NCBI GenBank assembly: GCA_015680685.1
Contig: MNCI01012686.1
Span: forward strand, 109,903 to 160,432
Source of the DNA: Gnetum montanum
Lineage: Eukaryota; Streptophyta; Gnetopsida; Gnetales; Gnetaceae
Reading direction: 5' to 3'
DNA: 50,530 nucleotides
Below the pieces are notes generated by a model. That model ran no database searches, was not told the origin of the DNA, and worked only from the letters and a program-made list of their open reading frames with translations. Position 1 is the stretch's first letter. Every line of letters starts with the position of its first letter. Of this stretch, positions 1 to 11,044 are shown piece by piece. The translations under genes were made by a program, and so were the position numbers.

Positions 1-2258
1 ATGGATTCAGAGGATGGTACGCGTGTGAAGTGTCTCTCGAAGGAGAAGGAGTCCTTCTAAAATACTCCTGAACTTGGTAGTGATGTTGTGGGGTTGTGTG
101 ATCCATAGAGTCACTTGGAGAAATCGGCTGCTGCACGTAATAGCCATAAGGATTGGGTTGTTGATAAAGGTATTATTGTCTAGGTGGTGGCATCCCCCAT
201 GATTGTGGGTATTTCCACTGCTGATGTTTCCCGATAGGTTGTGGCTTCCACTTAGATAATATGTTAACGGTTGGTGGAATTGCCTTGGGTTACCTTGGGG
301 ATAAGGTAACCTTCAGGGTGCCTACTATCTGTTAAGTCTTGGGTTGAGCACATACACCCCATACTCTTATAGATGTGAGATGATTGGGTAACATCCCTTA
401 GGATGGTCATATTGGCAGATCTCACATCCATCGTCATTTTCTGTATTCGAATCCACAACCTCATTGGAGATATTCATTTTTCCCTTACCCTTGTCACGTG
501 CATGGCCTGAATCTCTCCGCTTTTTCTTATCCTTGTCACTACTTTGTTCCTCCTTAGATTCCTCTATGATTTTTAGGACAAGTTTAAATCTACTATCTAA
601 GGAGTCCTATATCTGATCTACCTTAGCCACCACTTCTGTTGTTAGCTTTTGAAGTGACAAGGTTTTTCTACTCACCAACTCTTCAAGTGGTGACTCATCC
701 TCTTCATTGCAGAATCTTACTTCCCTCTTTTGGAGGGAAGGATCGTGGTTATATTCTTCCATGCTTTCTCTTTTCCATAGCTCCCCTTCTTCTTTAGCTA
801 CTTACTCCAACAATCGATGAATTTCATGGGATCTAAGTTTAGATAGTCTCCCTTGGGCATATGTCCCAAGGGTTCTCCTGGTCTCATACCTTAGCCCATC
901 TACGAGATGGTGGAGTTGATCCCGTTGTGCGTAACCATGGCTCGGGCAATGATGTAGCAATGCATAATATTGGCCCATGGTAGCATCCAAGGGTTCGTGA
1001 TTACCCTGCTTCCATCCTTGGATCTGCTTACGCAAGTTAGACACTCTGGAGTATGTTTGGTATTTATCGTTGAACAACTCTAACATCGTATTCCATCTCC
1101 TAATGGTTTCCAATTCTAAGGACTAGTACCAACTCTCTGCTTCTTTTATGAGTGTCCTAGAAAACAACTTTAGTTTCTACCACTTGTTCTCTATGTTCTG
1201 CAAGGTGTAGGCATCATGGAATGCCTGTAAATGATTCTGCGGATCAACATTATATCCCCCCTCAAACCATGGGATATTATTCATGTTTAAGCACTTGATT
1301 CAGCTATATTTTTGATGCGTTGTCAGTTTTCTAACTGCCTCTGTTATATCTAGCATACTCTGGGTTGCAAGTAGGGGCTCATCATGATCATCTCTCTCAT
1401 GACGTCTATGATGCCTATGTGGTTCCCTACTTTCCCTTCTACCATGCCTAGACTCTCTAGATTGCCCTTGTCCTTTCTCTCAACTCTCTTGTCGAGGTCT
1501 CTCATCTCACTTACCCTTATCCTTACCGTTATGCTCTTTATGACTGTGCCCTGATGTGGAAGGAGAGGGTGAATGATGTGATGAAGGGGAAGAAGAAGGA
1601 GAACCATCGCCATGATGATGTTTCTTACCTTCTCTTCAATGGCTACAACCCCGATCGTGATGACGATCAAAATGCCCATCCTTGTCATATTTTTTCGTTC
1701 CCTCAGTGAATAGTTGATGTTCACGAGGATCAGAACTAGGGTTTTGTATCATGGAGCATAAGTTCTAATATCCCACCTCCTCACTATCGTTAGGAGGGGG
1801 AACATCATTTGATGGAGAACCCGTTATAAGTGGTTCACCATCTTCAATTTCACTTAGAACATGCGAACCCCTTTGCCCTTCAGCAATGTATGGTGGCTCT
1901 CCTGCCTCGAGTACCTTAAATGTTGTGCTTCTGTGGGATGATAATCCCTTATGTCAAAATCACCTATAACGTATTCAGCGTATAGCTGTGTCATGCCTAT
2001 CAATGCAAGAGCACGAAGGAGCATGTTAGGGACTACCTGATCTGGAGGCAACACTATGTTACCTTGCAAATCTCTCCAGCACAGCTATCCATCTTGATGG
2101 AGGACAAAAGTAAAATTGGGTATATACTCATTGGGATGAGTATATACCACTCGGTACTATTGAGGAACTGGCAGATTTTGGTTATGTGTTTTAGACTGTC
2201 GACTATTTCTTGTATGATCCCTAGGTGGTGAAGTACTTTTGTTTGAAGAAGAAGACAT
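1..2258 (-). pseudogene. gag: RE-A gag, decayed
   Basis: The likely start is the ATG at 2258 (MSSSSNKST...), 126 nt downstream of the primer site. Reading continues in pieces: a segment near 1854-2069, the retrotransposon gag capsid-like domain at 802-1113 (NDKYQTYSRVSNLRKQI ... YYALLHHCPSHG), a zinc knuckle CEICQYDHPKG near 390-440, and a Gln/Pro/Tyr-rich tail (about 1-300). Stops and frameshifts break it throughout. The domain order matches the gag of RE-C, RE-F and RE-H, but the sequence is a distinct subfamily. The C-terminus is outside the window. Gag proteins package element RNA into virus-like particles; this copy cannot make an intact protein. Confidence 0.75.
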
Positions 2259-2384
2259 TGTTATTTCACTCGGTGTGCTGATTAACCATTATATAATTTT
2301 TTGTTTAATTAACCCTAAGGGTTCGTTTAAGCTCCCAACGATGTGAGTGATCTCTTATGTTCTACTTAACGCACCAACACTTAG

Positions 2385-2402
2385 TCCTCGGCAACGGTGC
2401 CA
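2385..2402 (-). promoter_or_regulatory. RE-A primer binding site, tRNA-Asp type
   Basis: Minus-strand TGGCACCGTTGCCGAGGA lies one base inside the LTR. It matches the complement of the 3' end of plant tRNA-Asp(GTC), TGGCGCCGTTGCCGGGGA, at 16 of 18 positions. Both differences are G-to-A. Confidence 0.8.
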
Positions 2403-2403
2403 A

Positions 2404-3211
2404 TGATGAGTGGCGAGGTACTCGTACACTCAACCATATGAATATGAGTGTTACATGCGCAATCCAGTCGAACTTTGCAGACTAAGTGCCTACACGCCTT
2501 ATGGAACACTTAAGGTTAATCATTCATTGTCTTCCTAGACTTACTTGTATTTTTCACGGTTATATGGTTAAGTCTGAGGTATGTGATTTTTATGTCTTTT
2601 CTGTTTTATCTCCTATGCTGAAGAGGTGAAGGGTGAAGAGACTAATTAACTAAATTTAACTAACTAACTAAGTGTTAATTAACCTAGCATCAGTATCCAT
2701 TCCCACTTACTGTTCACACCTTGAACCAATGCAACCTTGGTTACCAAACGCTAGTCGTTGCTGGGATCACCAAGTGTGACACATGTGCTCGAAGCGGTTG
2801 TACTGAATGCACTTAACTAGGAGAGAAAGGTTGAGAGAAATTTAATGAACTAATAAAGCATTTAAATGATAAATAATAAATAACAATAAGTAAAGTCCTA
2901 TTTAGCCTATTTAGCTTAGTCCATGCACTGCAAGGTTTATCCAAGAAGTTTGTCTTTATTGCCGTATACAAACTTGTGTTCAGGTACAATATTTGCTCGA
3001 ATAAAGATCTGTTCACTTTGGAGCTCCTACTATGGGCACATGGAAATTATTCTATCTCTGGAGAGGTAAAACTACCAGAGTTTCCCTACGGTCTAGGCCT
3101 AGAATGAGAAATAAGTGAGAGCTGCATCTTATTTATATATTTGACGGTGCACTGTGATATTGCGTATGCGATATGGCAGGGGAAGACGCGATGCAACATT
3201 GCGTCCCATCA
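2404..3211 (-). repeat. RE-A 5' LTR
   Basis: An 808-bp LTR on the minus strand. It starts TGATGGG (at 3211) and ends CTCATCA (at 2404), followed by one spacer base and the primer site. Near its 5' end it has GATATTGCGTATGCGATAT-like dyads (about 3155-3175) and a TATATAAATA box (about 3129-3139), the same arrangement as the other LTRs here. Its last ~230 bases (Asp-primer side) are clearly related to the LTR ends of RE-B, RE-C, RE-F and RE-H. Confidence 0.8.
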
Positions 3212-4146
3212 TTGATCTTTGCCTCAATTTCATCCAATGATTGTAGTATTGGCAAAGATGGTTCCACCTCCTTGAGGTGAGTTGATTTCTCCTCTTCATA
3301 ATCCTAGGTCCTTGTTGATTTTTGGGCTTGTTGAGATTTTTTAGCATTTTCCCATTTAACCATTTCTCCTTCTTCTTTTGCTACTTGCTTAATAAGCTCT
3401 TGGAGTTGGTGGGTTTGTAGCTCATATAGTTGACCTCGGGCATACATCCCGAGGGTCTCCCTTGTTTTATTATGGAGCCCATCAATAATGTGGTACATTA
3501 GCCTCTCCTCGAAGAACTCATGACCTGGGTAGTTGTTTAACAATGCATAATATCTTTCTAAGGCCATGTCCAAGGGTTCATGTTGTGCTTCTTTTCACTC
3601 TTGGATTTGTTTCCTCAAGTCTAACACTCTTACATAAGTTTGATATCTTTCGTTGAAGAGTTCTACCATTGTTGAACAACGTCAAATTGACTTTGGTTTT
3701 AGGGACCTATACCACACTTTTACGTGGCCAACGAGTGTCATAGAAAAGAGCTTAAGTTTTTGCCATCCATTATCAATGTTGTTCCATGCACATGTATCAT
3801 AGAAGGCTCATAAATGTTGTTATGGATATACTTCATAGCCTGCTGAGAATTTGGGAAAGTTTTTTAAGTCAAGCCTAGGTAGATGGCTTTCCTTGCGATG
3901 CTTATGGGATATTCAAACAAGCTCTTGTATTTCCGTTAGGCTTGTAGTGGCCAGTAGGGGTTCATCATCACTAGGTATGTTATGAATTTGTGAGTTGGGA
4001 TGATGTTGTCTTCGTTTATGTTTATAGGAAACCCCTACATCAGATTGGGTACTCCAAACTTCATCTTCATCATCATATAATTCTTTGGTTCTCCAATGAA
4101 TTGCCTTACTAGTTGTTGCGTTATCATAGTCTTGTGAGAGAGACAT
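3212..4146 (-). pseudogene. gag: RE-B gag, N-terminal two thirds
   Basis: Starts at the ATG at 4146 (MSLSQDYDNATTSKAIHW), 113 nt after the primer site. The first 77 codons are open. The capsid-like segment follows in another frame (3573-3304: MALERYYALLNNYPG, GMYARGQLYELQTHQLQEL). It is colinear with RE-F gag until it reaches the RE-A insertion. At least one frameshift and several stops make it non-functional. Confidence 0.8.
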
Positions 4147-4259
4147 GGTTGTGAATTTGTGTGTGATTTAATTACAATTATTTCTTCCTAAAAGATGTAT
4201 TGTTAATACTTTGTTACAACGATCTTGTATGATGTAACTAATCTAAATAACTAGCACCG

Positions 4260-4277
4260 TCCTTGACAACGACGCCA
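4260..4277 (-). promoter_or_regulatory. RE-B primer binding site, tRNA-Asp type
   Basis: Minus-strand TGGCGTCGTTGTCAAGGA, one base from the LTR. It matches the tRNA-Asp(GTC) complement at 14 of 18 positions; all four changes are transitions (C-to-T or G-to-A), as expected from cytosine deamination. Confidence 0.75.
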
Positions 4278-4278
4278 A

Positions 4279-5178
4279 TGATGAGTGGCGAGGTACCCCT
4301 ACACTCAACCATACGAATACGAGTGTTTCACACATGATCCGGTCGAACTCTGTAGATGGGTTAGTTGTGGTATCTAGATAGTTACTTGCTAATTGCAGTT
4401 TGCTGTCTTCCCACCTGGACTAGTATTTGCTTTATCACATATGGTTTAGTCTAGAGTGAGGTGTATGATGTGTTCCTAAACTAATGCTACTCCTAGAGGC
4501 GATGGAAAATAATCTTAGCTAAGCTAGGAGGGAAAAGGGAAAGAGAATCTAAACTAATAGGAGATAGGGAGAGAGAATCTAAGCTAGCCTAAGTGCTATG
4601 AGCTTCTTTTCATTAATCATTCATACACATCTTGGACCTCGTGCACAACTACTACTAGGATTACCAAGCGTAGATCCTAAGTACGCTATTGGGTTACCAA
4701 GTAGTCACACTTAAATGCTCGTGATTAAGTTGTACTCATTCCACATTTAAGGAGTTTAGGGTGAGGAGATATTAACTACGAAAGCAATAGAAAATAATAA
4801 CATTAAATAATTAAACTAAGTGAATGCTACAATGATGAAGTAATCTCGATCTTTATTTTTGATCATGTGCATGTCCAAGTACGTCACACTTGAATAAAGG
4901 TGTCATACAATTACAATCATCACACTGTAGGCATGCACTAGGAGAAAAGAGTTGAGAGGAAAAAGTGACAAAAAGACTCTACTCTAACACTAAATTGACT
5001 CACTAAAAACTAACCAAAGACTCCCCCTCTCGTGCGCCTACATGTGTATTTATAGGCTCACATAGGAGTCGCAATATCGTGTATCCGATATCGTTGTTTG
5101 GTGCGATATTGCATACCCAATATCGCGTATCCAATATCATGGGTTTGATATCGCAACTCGATGAATCATGATTCATCA
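4279..5178 (-). repeat. RE-B 5' LTR
   Basis: A 900-bp LTR on the minus strand with ends TGATGAAT and CTCATCA. The U3-like end (5060-5170) carries at least five ATATCG/CGATAT half-sites and, at the terminus, an 18-bp perfect palindrome (5160-5177). A run of these dyads upstream of a TATA-like stretch is shared with the other LTRs. Confidence 0.8.
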
Positions 5179-5724
5179 TTGGCTCATTACAAGAGAGAAT
5201 GACATAAGTTTAGATGAGGCAGAGAGCACTTGTATAGGATAGAGAGGCTTCCAAATGTTGAATCCACACAACTTAAAGAAGGGAAGCTTCATTGTAGAGA
5301 TTACTAATGAAGAGTGTTGCTTGAATGCACAGGTCTTTCCCAAGGTTGTATGAGATGAACCAACTGATGACTATCCATTTTGAACTTGGATGCTTGAGAT
5401 TTGAGTTGGAAATGAATGAGTTGGAAGATTTGCAACTTCTCCAACATGGTAAGATGACATTTATTAGAATAATATGTCCTTTGAAAAATAACATTGCATC
5501 TACACTTCCAAATATAATATAAAATAATAGGTCTAATAACTTTCCATAGAAAATTAAAATTAGTAGAAGTAATGGCCAAAAAGCCAAATATAGCACCATT
5601 TTCAGATAGCTTGCATGATGGAAATACTTTGGAAGCCCAATCCCACATGTGCTAAGCAAAGGAGCAATGCTAAAACACATGAACAAAGCCATTTTTCCAT
5701 CACAGAGAGGGAAATTAGGATTGG
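5179..5724 (-). pseudogene. LINE (L1-type) 3' fragment
   Basis: Minus-strand frames encode the end of an L1-type ORF2: WDWASKVFPSCKLSENG, then ILYYIWKCRCNVIFQ, then a helical tail ending near 5304. The W..I/L WHIWK.RN.IF pattern is typical of the zf-RVT/C-terminal region of plant L1 elements. The same region is found in the large LINE at 31100-31840 (WGWASKVIPSCNLSQN). It is a dead scrap lying between RE-B and RE-C, and RE-C was inserted into it. Confidence 0.65.
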
Positions 5725-6589
5725 TGATGAATCGTGTTTTGCCAGGTCCCAATATTGGATCCTCGATATTGGGTATGTGATATTGCAGCCTAGATAATGA
5801 TATTGAATACATGATATCGTGATTCTTGTGTAAGTCTATAAATACAACATTCAGGTGCACAAGAAAGGGAGGAGTTGGTGAGTCTTAGGATAGAATTTTT
5901 TTTATTAGTTTTCAGTTAATTTCAATTCTTTCCTTAGTGCATTCCCACACTGTAATGATTGTAATTGTATGGAACCTTTATTCGAGTGTGACATACTTGG
6001 ACACGCACATGATTAGCAATAAAGATCAAGATTACTCCATCATTGTAGCATTCGCTTAGCTTTTAATTACTTTAATTGTTAATTATATATTGTTGTCTTT
6101 TTAGTTCATATTTCCTTTATTGTCATTTACACTTCCTGTTGATTAACACGAAATGAGTATGACTTAATCATGAACATTTAAGTGTAACTACTTGGTAACC
6201 CAGTAGCGTATCTAAGAGTGCTCAAGTAATGTGTGCTTGGTAATCCCAGGAGTAGTACACGAGGTCCAAGATGCATATGGATGATTAAGGATGGATGCTC
6301 ATCGCACTTAGGATAGCATAGATTTCAGTTTCCATTGTCCATTAGCTTAATTAAGATTGTTCCCCATCGTCTCTAGGAGTAGCATTATTTTAAGATCCCA
6401 TCATTCACCTCACTCTGGACTAAACCATACGCGACAAAGCAAATACTAGTCCAGGTGGAAAGACAATGAATTGTGATCAACGTGTAACTATCTAGATACC
6501 ACAACTAGTCCATTTGTGGAGTTCGACTAGATCGTGTGTACATACTCGTATTCATATAGTTGAGTGTAGGGGTACCTAGCCGCTCATCA
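5725..6589 (+). repeat. RE-C 5' LTR
   Basis: An 865-bp LTR, start TGATGAATCG and end CTCATCA. Early in U3 are repeated AATATTGG, GATATTG and GATATCG sites (5747-5820), followed by TATAAATA at 5837-5844. The 5' third differs from the RE-F LTR while the 3' part is similar, so the two are subfamilies. Confidence 0.8.
5747..5844 (+). promoter_or_regulatory. RE-C LTR core promoter: GATATC dyad cluster plus TATA box
   Basis: A series of ATATTGG/GATATTG/GATATCG half-sites ends about 20 bases before TATAAATA (5837-5844). The same combination occurs in the other LTRs and in front of the second ORF. Confidence 0.6.
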
Positions 6590-6590
6590 T

Positions 6591-6608
6591 TGGCATTGTT
6601 GCTGGGGA
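6591..6608 (+). promoter_or_regulatory. RE-C primer binding site, tRNA-Asp type
   Basis: TGGCATTGTTGCTGGGGA begins one base after the LTR. Fifteen of 18 bases match the tRNA-Asp(GTC) complement, and the differences are transitions. Confidence 0.75.
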
Positions 6609-6721
6609 TGGTGCTAGTTCTTTAGATTAGTTACATCATCCAAGATCATTGTAATGAAGCCTTGATGATATATCTTTTAGAAAGAAAGTAATTGCAAATA
6701 AGTCACACACAATTCACAACA

Positions 6722-9051
6722 ATGTCTCTCTCACAAGACTATGATAACGAAACACTTAGTGAGGCAATTCATTGGAGAACCAACGAAATATATGATGAAG
6801 AAGATGAAGTTTTAAGTACTTAATCTTATGTAGGAGTCTCCTATGTTCATGAACACCCCAACGGTACTCAAGGACTTTTGTCATCCAACTCTGACACCTT
6901 TAGAGAGGATGGGACATCCCATAGAATGAGGGGGCCCATAAGGCCTAGGACCTTCTGAATGGTCAATAGGAATTTATCCAGGGATGATTGAGAGACTTAC
7001 AAAAGTCATGAAGATTCTTCCAATTCTTTCTCTTCCTATGCTCCTTCAATGTCAGGTTGTGACATAGATGACTATCTCTCAAGGGGTCGGCGTAGAAATA
7101 GAAATCAAGCCCACAGGCAAAGTTAGGAACGCCAACATGAACAAGGACAACATCGTCCCAACTCACAAATTCATAACCTACCTAGTGATGATGAACCCCT
7201 GCTAGCCACTAAGAGCCTAATGCTTATACAAGAGGTTGTTCAAATACCCTACAGGCATCGCAAGGAAAGCCGTCTACCTAGGCTTGATTTAAATAACTTT
7301 CCCAAGTTTCTAGGAGGCTATGATTAAATCCACAACATCATTTACAAGCCTTCCATGATGCTTGTCTATGGAATAGTATTAATAATGGGTGGAGAAAACT
7401 TAAGCTCTTTCCTATGATACTCGTTGGCCAATCAAAAGTATGGTATATGTCCTTAAAACCAAAATCAATTTGTAGTTGGCCGACAATGGTAGAACTCTTC
7501 ACTGAAAGATATCAAACCTATGCAAGAGTGTTAGCCTTGAGGAGACAAATCCAAGAGTGGAAACAATGAGAACATGAACCCTTGGACATGGCCTTAGAAA
7601 GATACTATTCGTTGTTAAACAATTGCCCAAGCCATGGGTTCTCCGAGGAAAGGCTAATGTATCACATCATGGATGGGCTTCGTAATGAAACCAGGAAGAT
7701 CCTAGGGATGTATGCCCGAGGACAACTATATGAGCTACGAACCCACCAATTCCAAGAGCTTATCAAGTAGGTAGAAAAATAGGAAGGAGAAATAGCTAAA
7801 TAGGAGAATGTTGAAAGCTCTCAACAGGAACAAAATCTCAAAATAGCAAATGTCCATGATCATGAAGAGGAGAAATCAACTCGTCTCAAGGAGGTGGAAT
7901 CATCTTTGCCAATACTACAATCACTAGATGAAATTAAGGCAAAGATCAATAAGATGATGGAATGGGTATATTAAAAATGTGGAGAATATGCCAACATTAT
8001 TAGGGGTCGAACCATGCTAAACCGAGAAACAGGACAGGACACCACACAACAATCGAAAAGAAGGGTTGAAGAAAAGAGGGATAAAAGCTCAACTGCAAAT
8101 CACTCATATCAATGTGACATTTTCCTGTACGATTACCCCAAAGGCCAATGCCCAATCTTGTTACATTTACATGAGCATTGGTGAGGAATGGTACATCTAG
8201 ATTTCATACAAAAATACCAGGTTCAACCACAATGGAAAAAACCCCAGTCTTGGGGGAGGCCATTGTCAAATTGGTTGCACCCTTCATACCATATGAGCCC
8301 AAGTGCTTATTATGTTTAGCATTCTATTTCCCCAACTATGTCAACATCCTCTATTTCACCACATCATTATCATTCTCCTAAATACTATCAACTCATGTCC
8401 TCTCTAACAAGATCACCTCCTCATGTTCCTTGCACTTCTCCTCGCCCTCAATATTCTCATCATTCACTTCCTTTTACATCACCACTAGTTATGCCATAAG
8501 ACTTTACACCACAACACCAACCTGCGAATGTTACTTGTGCTACTACTGTCAATAGTAGTGGAGGTCCTCCACAACATCAGAAGTGTCCTTTCTTTAGGCA
8601 TGACCATAGAAAGAGACAACACAGTTTTGAAACCATTACATCCACCAACTCAACACAAGTTCAGTGCTGTGATACATCTTCTCCCTCGAACTCAATGCCT
8701 CATGTTACCTTATCAGGGCCACCAATCAACACTCCAACAACCATGTGTCCTAATGAATATAACCACGTAGGGAGACATATTAATCCATGCATACCATCTT
8801 ACGGTCATGGGTGCCATAGTGGATCAACTCCTTATCACATGACCACATCTTATAATTTGCCCTACTATGCCAACTTTAATCAAGTGTGTACACCCCAAGC
8901 TGGGTACATTATAGCCACCACATCAAAAGACACCCAGTGGTTTGGATATGATCAGACCCCAACATTTCCCACATGCATGGATCTACATCTTCTATTTATT
9001 AATTCTAGCCATGCTCAAAAATTTAGTTATGGGGGATATCCTCCATTCTAA
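6722..9051 (+). pseudogene. gag: RE-C gag, decayed, with an extra Ser/Arg-rich segment
   Basis: Begins at the ATG at 6722 (MSLSQDYDNETLSEAIHW), 113 nt after the primer site, and ends at the stop after SYGGYPPF (9049-9051). Domains in order: acidic N-terminus; a ~100-residue segment absent from RE-B and RE-F (about 6850-7140, SSNSFSSYAPSMSG, SRGRRRNRNQ); a DLNNFPKFLGGYD motif; the capsid-like helices (7480-7770, MALERYYSLLNNCPSHG); a decayed zinc knuckle near 8115 (second Cys replaced by Phe); a Pro/Ser/Tyr-rich tail. Many in-frame stops (CAA/CAG/CGA turned into stops) and shifts break it. Confidence 0.8.
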
Positions 9052-10447
9052 CAAGTAGAATTAGTAAATGTTTTTCCTTTTCTTTGATTTTACAATTTTT
9101 TTTCTAGTTTTTGATTTCCAATTTGTTTCTTTATCTTTTTAAGGGCAATCTTATTAGTGAATAAAATACTCATGTGACTTGTCAGTTGAGGTGTTGTTCT
9201 ATACTATCAAGCCTCAAGTGACTAATTATGTGGACAGTGAGCCCACAACATCCACCCACCCATTCTATTAATAAGAGGTTCTACTCTGGGTATGATGATA
9301 TTCTTGTCATCATTAAAACTTAAAGTAATGTTATGCTCATTATGCCCAGAGCAAAAAATGATGGACTAAGAGGGAATGGTCAGGGTGTGACATCAAGGTG
9401 ACTTATGGATTCTCTTTGATGACATCTATAGGTGCTATCATGTAGCTTGGTTGTACTAAAGTCCTTGTAGATCTAATGAAAAATGGGAGTAAGAGTAATA
9501 AAGACACTCAATAAAGAAACTCAATGTTGTTCTGGGGGTCCCATTGGAAAGACATACACCCATGCCTGATGGTTGGCGCCTTCTTTGGTTCACTATTGGA
9601 AAGAACAAAGTGCGAAAGTAGCTAGAAGAAGAAAAGAAGAAAAAAAAAAAAGAAACATCAAAGAAAAGACCAAAGAAGAATCTGCCACAAAGAAATTCCA
9701 AATCACTCCTTCCTTGGACAAAATTCCAAGTGATCGTACACCTTGCTGTCATGGTGCTCTTATAGTTGTCCATCATTGGATAAAACAATGCGATGTCACT
9801 GATCAGAGGTATAGACTTCGTCTTGATTTTGGAGCAATAGTTTAATGACACATTAATCACATCCTACACTCAAGATTCATTGTGCCTAGGGTCAGTTGCC
9901 TCATGTCTCAATATCTGCAATCCCTTCTGCGATTTGTTCCACCTCACTGTCGAAGTATTTCTAACTTGTGTCTTATGTGGCATAGACCTCATACCTCATC
10001 ATGATGGTATCTACATGTGTGTGTTTTGTTGCATTGGTGCGAATTGCATTTAACCCTTTTAGTGCCTACGGACATTTTCAGGTGTGGTTACGTAAGGGCA
10101 TGATAGGTAGGAACCTACTTTGGGGAGGACCCACTTGCGTAGCTTTTATAATTTGCACTCTTTGCACATCACCACATCATCTTGCATCCTCCAAGTGTTA
10201 CATTGGTACAATTATTTTTTCCTTTAACATTACTTTAATTCAAATGTTCCTATGCACCATAACATGTCCTTTTTCCTTATCCTATTCACAAACTTCATTG
10301 TAAAATTCCACTTCATTACACTTTGGGTGCCTTTAGGTCTCTTTAATACTACCCTAGATCTTTAAAAGTAACCTTAAATCCTTCATTTTTGACCTTGGAA
10401 ATTTGAAAATTCATCAATTTTTCCAAGTACCCTATTTTCAAAGGGAC
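9052..10447 (+). other. RE-C inter-ORF spacer, no pol
   Basis: About 1.4 kb colinear with 22271-23647 of RE-F. I find no reverse transcriptase (YADD, QG-P), integrase zinc finger or DDE motif, or protease DTG in any frame. The short ORF at 9573-9845 (Lys/Glu-rich, then IPSDRTPCCHG) has a decayed counterpart in RE-F, so this is likely conserved leader or a broken small ORF. Confidence 0.6.
9284..9351 (+). other. Conserved stem-loop in inter-ORF spacer (RE-C)
   Basis: The left arm CTCTGGGTATGATGA (9284-9298) can pair over 15 positions with TCATTATGCCCAGAG (9337-9351), including two G-U pairs; the loop is 38 nt. The equivalent place in RE-F also pairs, with different bases. Confidence 0.55.
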
Positions 10448-10527
10448 ATGATATCGAGTACCCAATATCGGGTCTGACAAGATATCAGGTCCACGCTAGC
10501 GGGTATGCGATATTGCATCTATAAAAA
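10448..10527 (+). promoter_or_regulatory. Internal promoter of the RE-C second ORF: GATATC dyads plus TATA
   Basis: ATGATATCGAG, CCAATATCGGG, AGATATCAGG and TGCGATATTGC occur within 70 bases. TATAAAAA at 10520-10527 follows about 8 bases later. This copies the LTR promoter design and lies ~270 nt upstream of the intron and ~520 nt upstream of the ORF start. Confidence 0.55.
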
Positions 10528-10792
10528 CTATATATATGGACCCTTCGGTGCATGTTAATGTCATTTTTCATTGTTCATGCAAGGGGAGTTGTTCAAATTT
10601 TCTTCAAAGAATTTTCTAATCTTGCGCACCTATCATTTAACCATCAATAACTTACTCATTAATGCTCTGATTCTTATTTTGATCGAACTTGCTTAAACCC
10701 GAAATGTTTAACTTAGTCATGGGGGAAGGGTACGCTTCAAGTCACACATAGTTATTTCAAAATTCATCATTGCCTGAAGGATATTATCAAAG

Positions 10793-11044
10793 GTAAGTGA
10801 CCTTAAAAATGCTAAAAAATTTTGCCAAATTAATTTTATTTCTTCACCCAGACCATAAAAAATTACTTTTTGGAGTTACCTAATCAAAATTGGGCCCAAT
10901 ATCAAAACTTTTAGGAAAATTTTTGTGAAAATCTATAACTTTGAATCACACTAAGCAAGAAATCAATCTATTAAGGCAAAGGAGTAAGGTATTAATCTAA
11001 TTTTGTAAATAGCCTTACTAATAATTGGTCTCATGTGATTGTAG
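10793..11044 (+). other. Candidate 5'-leader intron of the RE-C second ORF
   Basis: Donor AAAG/GTAAGT at 10793 is a near-perfect plant 5' splice site. TACTAAT lies about 30 nt before the acceptor TGTGATTGTAG (ends 11044). The ATG of the second ORF follows directly at 11045. The same structure recurs in RE-F. Confidence 0.6.

Larger units (their letters stand above)
1..3211 (-). mobile_element. RE-A: LTR retrotransposon, 5' half (5' LTR, PBS, gag), nested in RE-B
   Basis: On the minus strand this reads 5' LTR (2404-3211), a tRNA-Asp primer site (2385-2402) and a gag reading frame that runs off the left edge. It lies inside the gag of RE-B: RE-B gag stops after the codons for GKDQ-like residues at 3212 and would continue beyond the window. 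The 5 bases next to the LTR end (ttgat, 3212-3216) are the expected target-site copy; its partner lies outside. The primer site and the CX2CX3H zinc-knuckle type in gag suggest a Tat/Athila-like Ty3/gypsy lineage, which is an inference. No pol is visible in the part that is present. Confidence 0.8.
3212..5178 (-). mobile_element. RE-B: LTR retrotransposon, 5' end, interrupted by RE-A
   Basis: Minus-strand 5' LTR (4279-5178), primer site (4260-4277) and the first two thirds of gag (4146 down to 3212). Then RE-A interrupts it, and the rest of RE-B must lie left of the window. The right flank of the LTR (ttggc, 5179-5183) is inside a LINE fragment. Confidence 0.8.

Noticed and set aside
5273-5860. 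195-codon hydrophobic ORF as a membrane protein
   Set aside because: Its frame overlaps the LINE C-terminal fragment and runs into the RE-C LTR; the hydrophobicity is from AT-rich codons.
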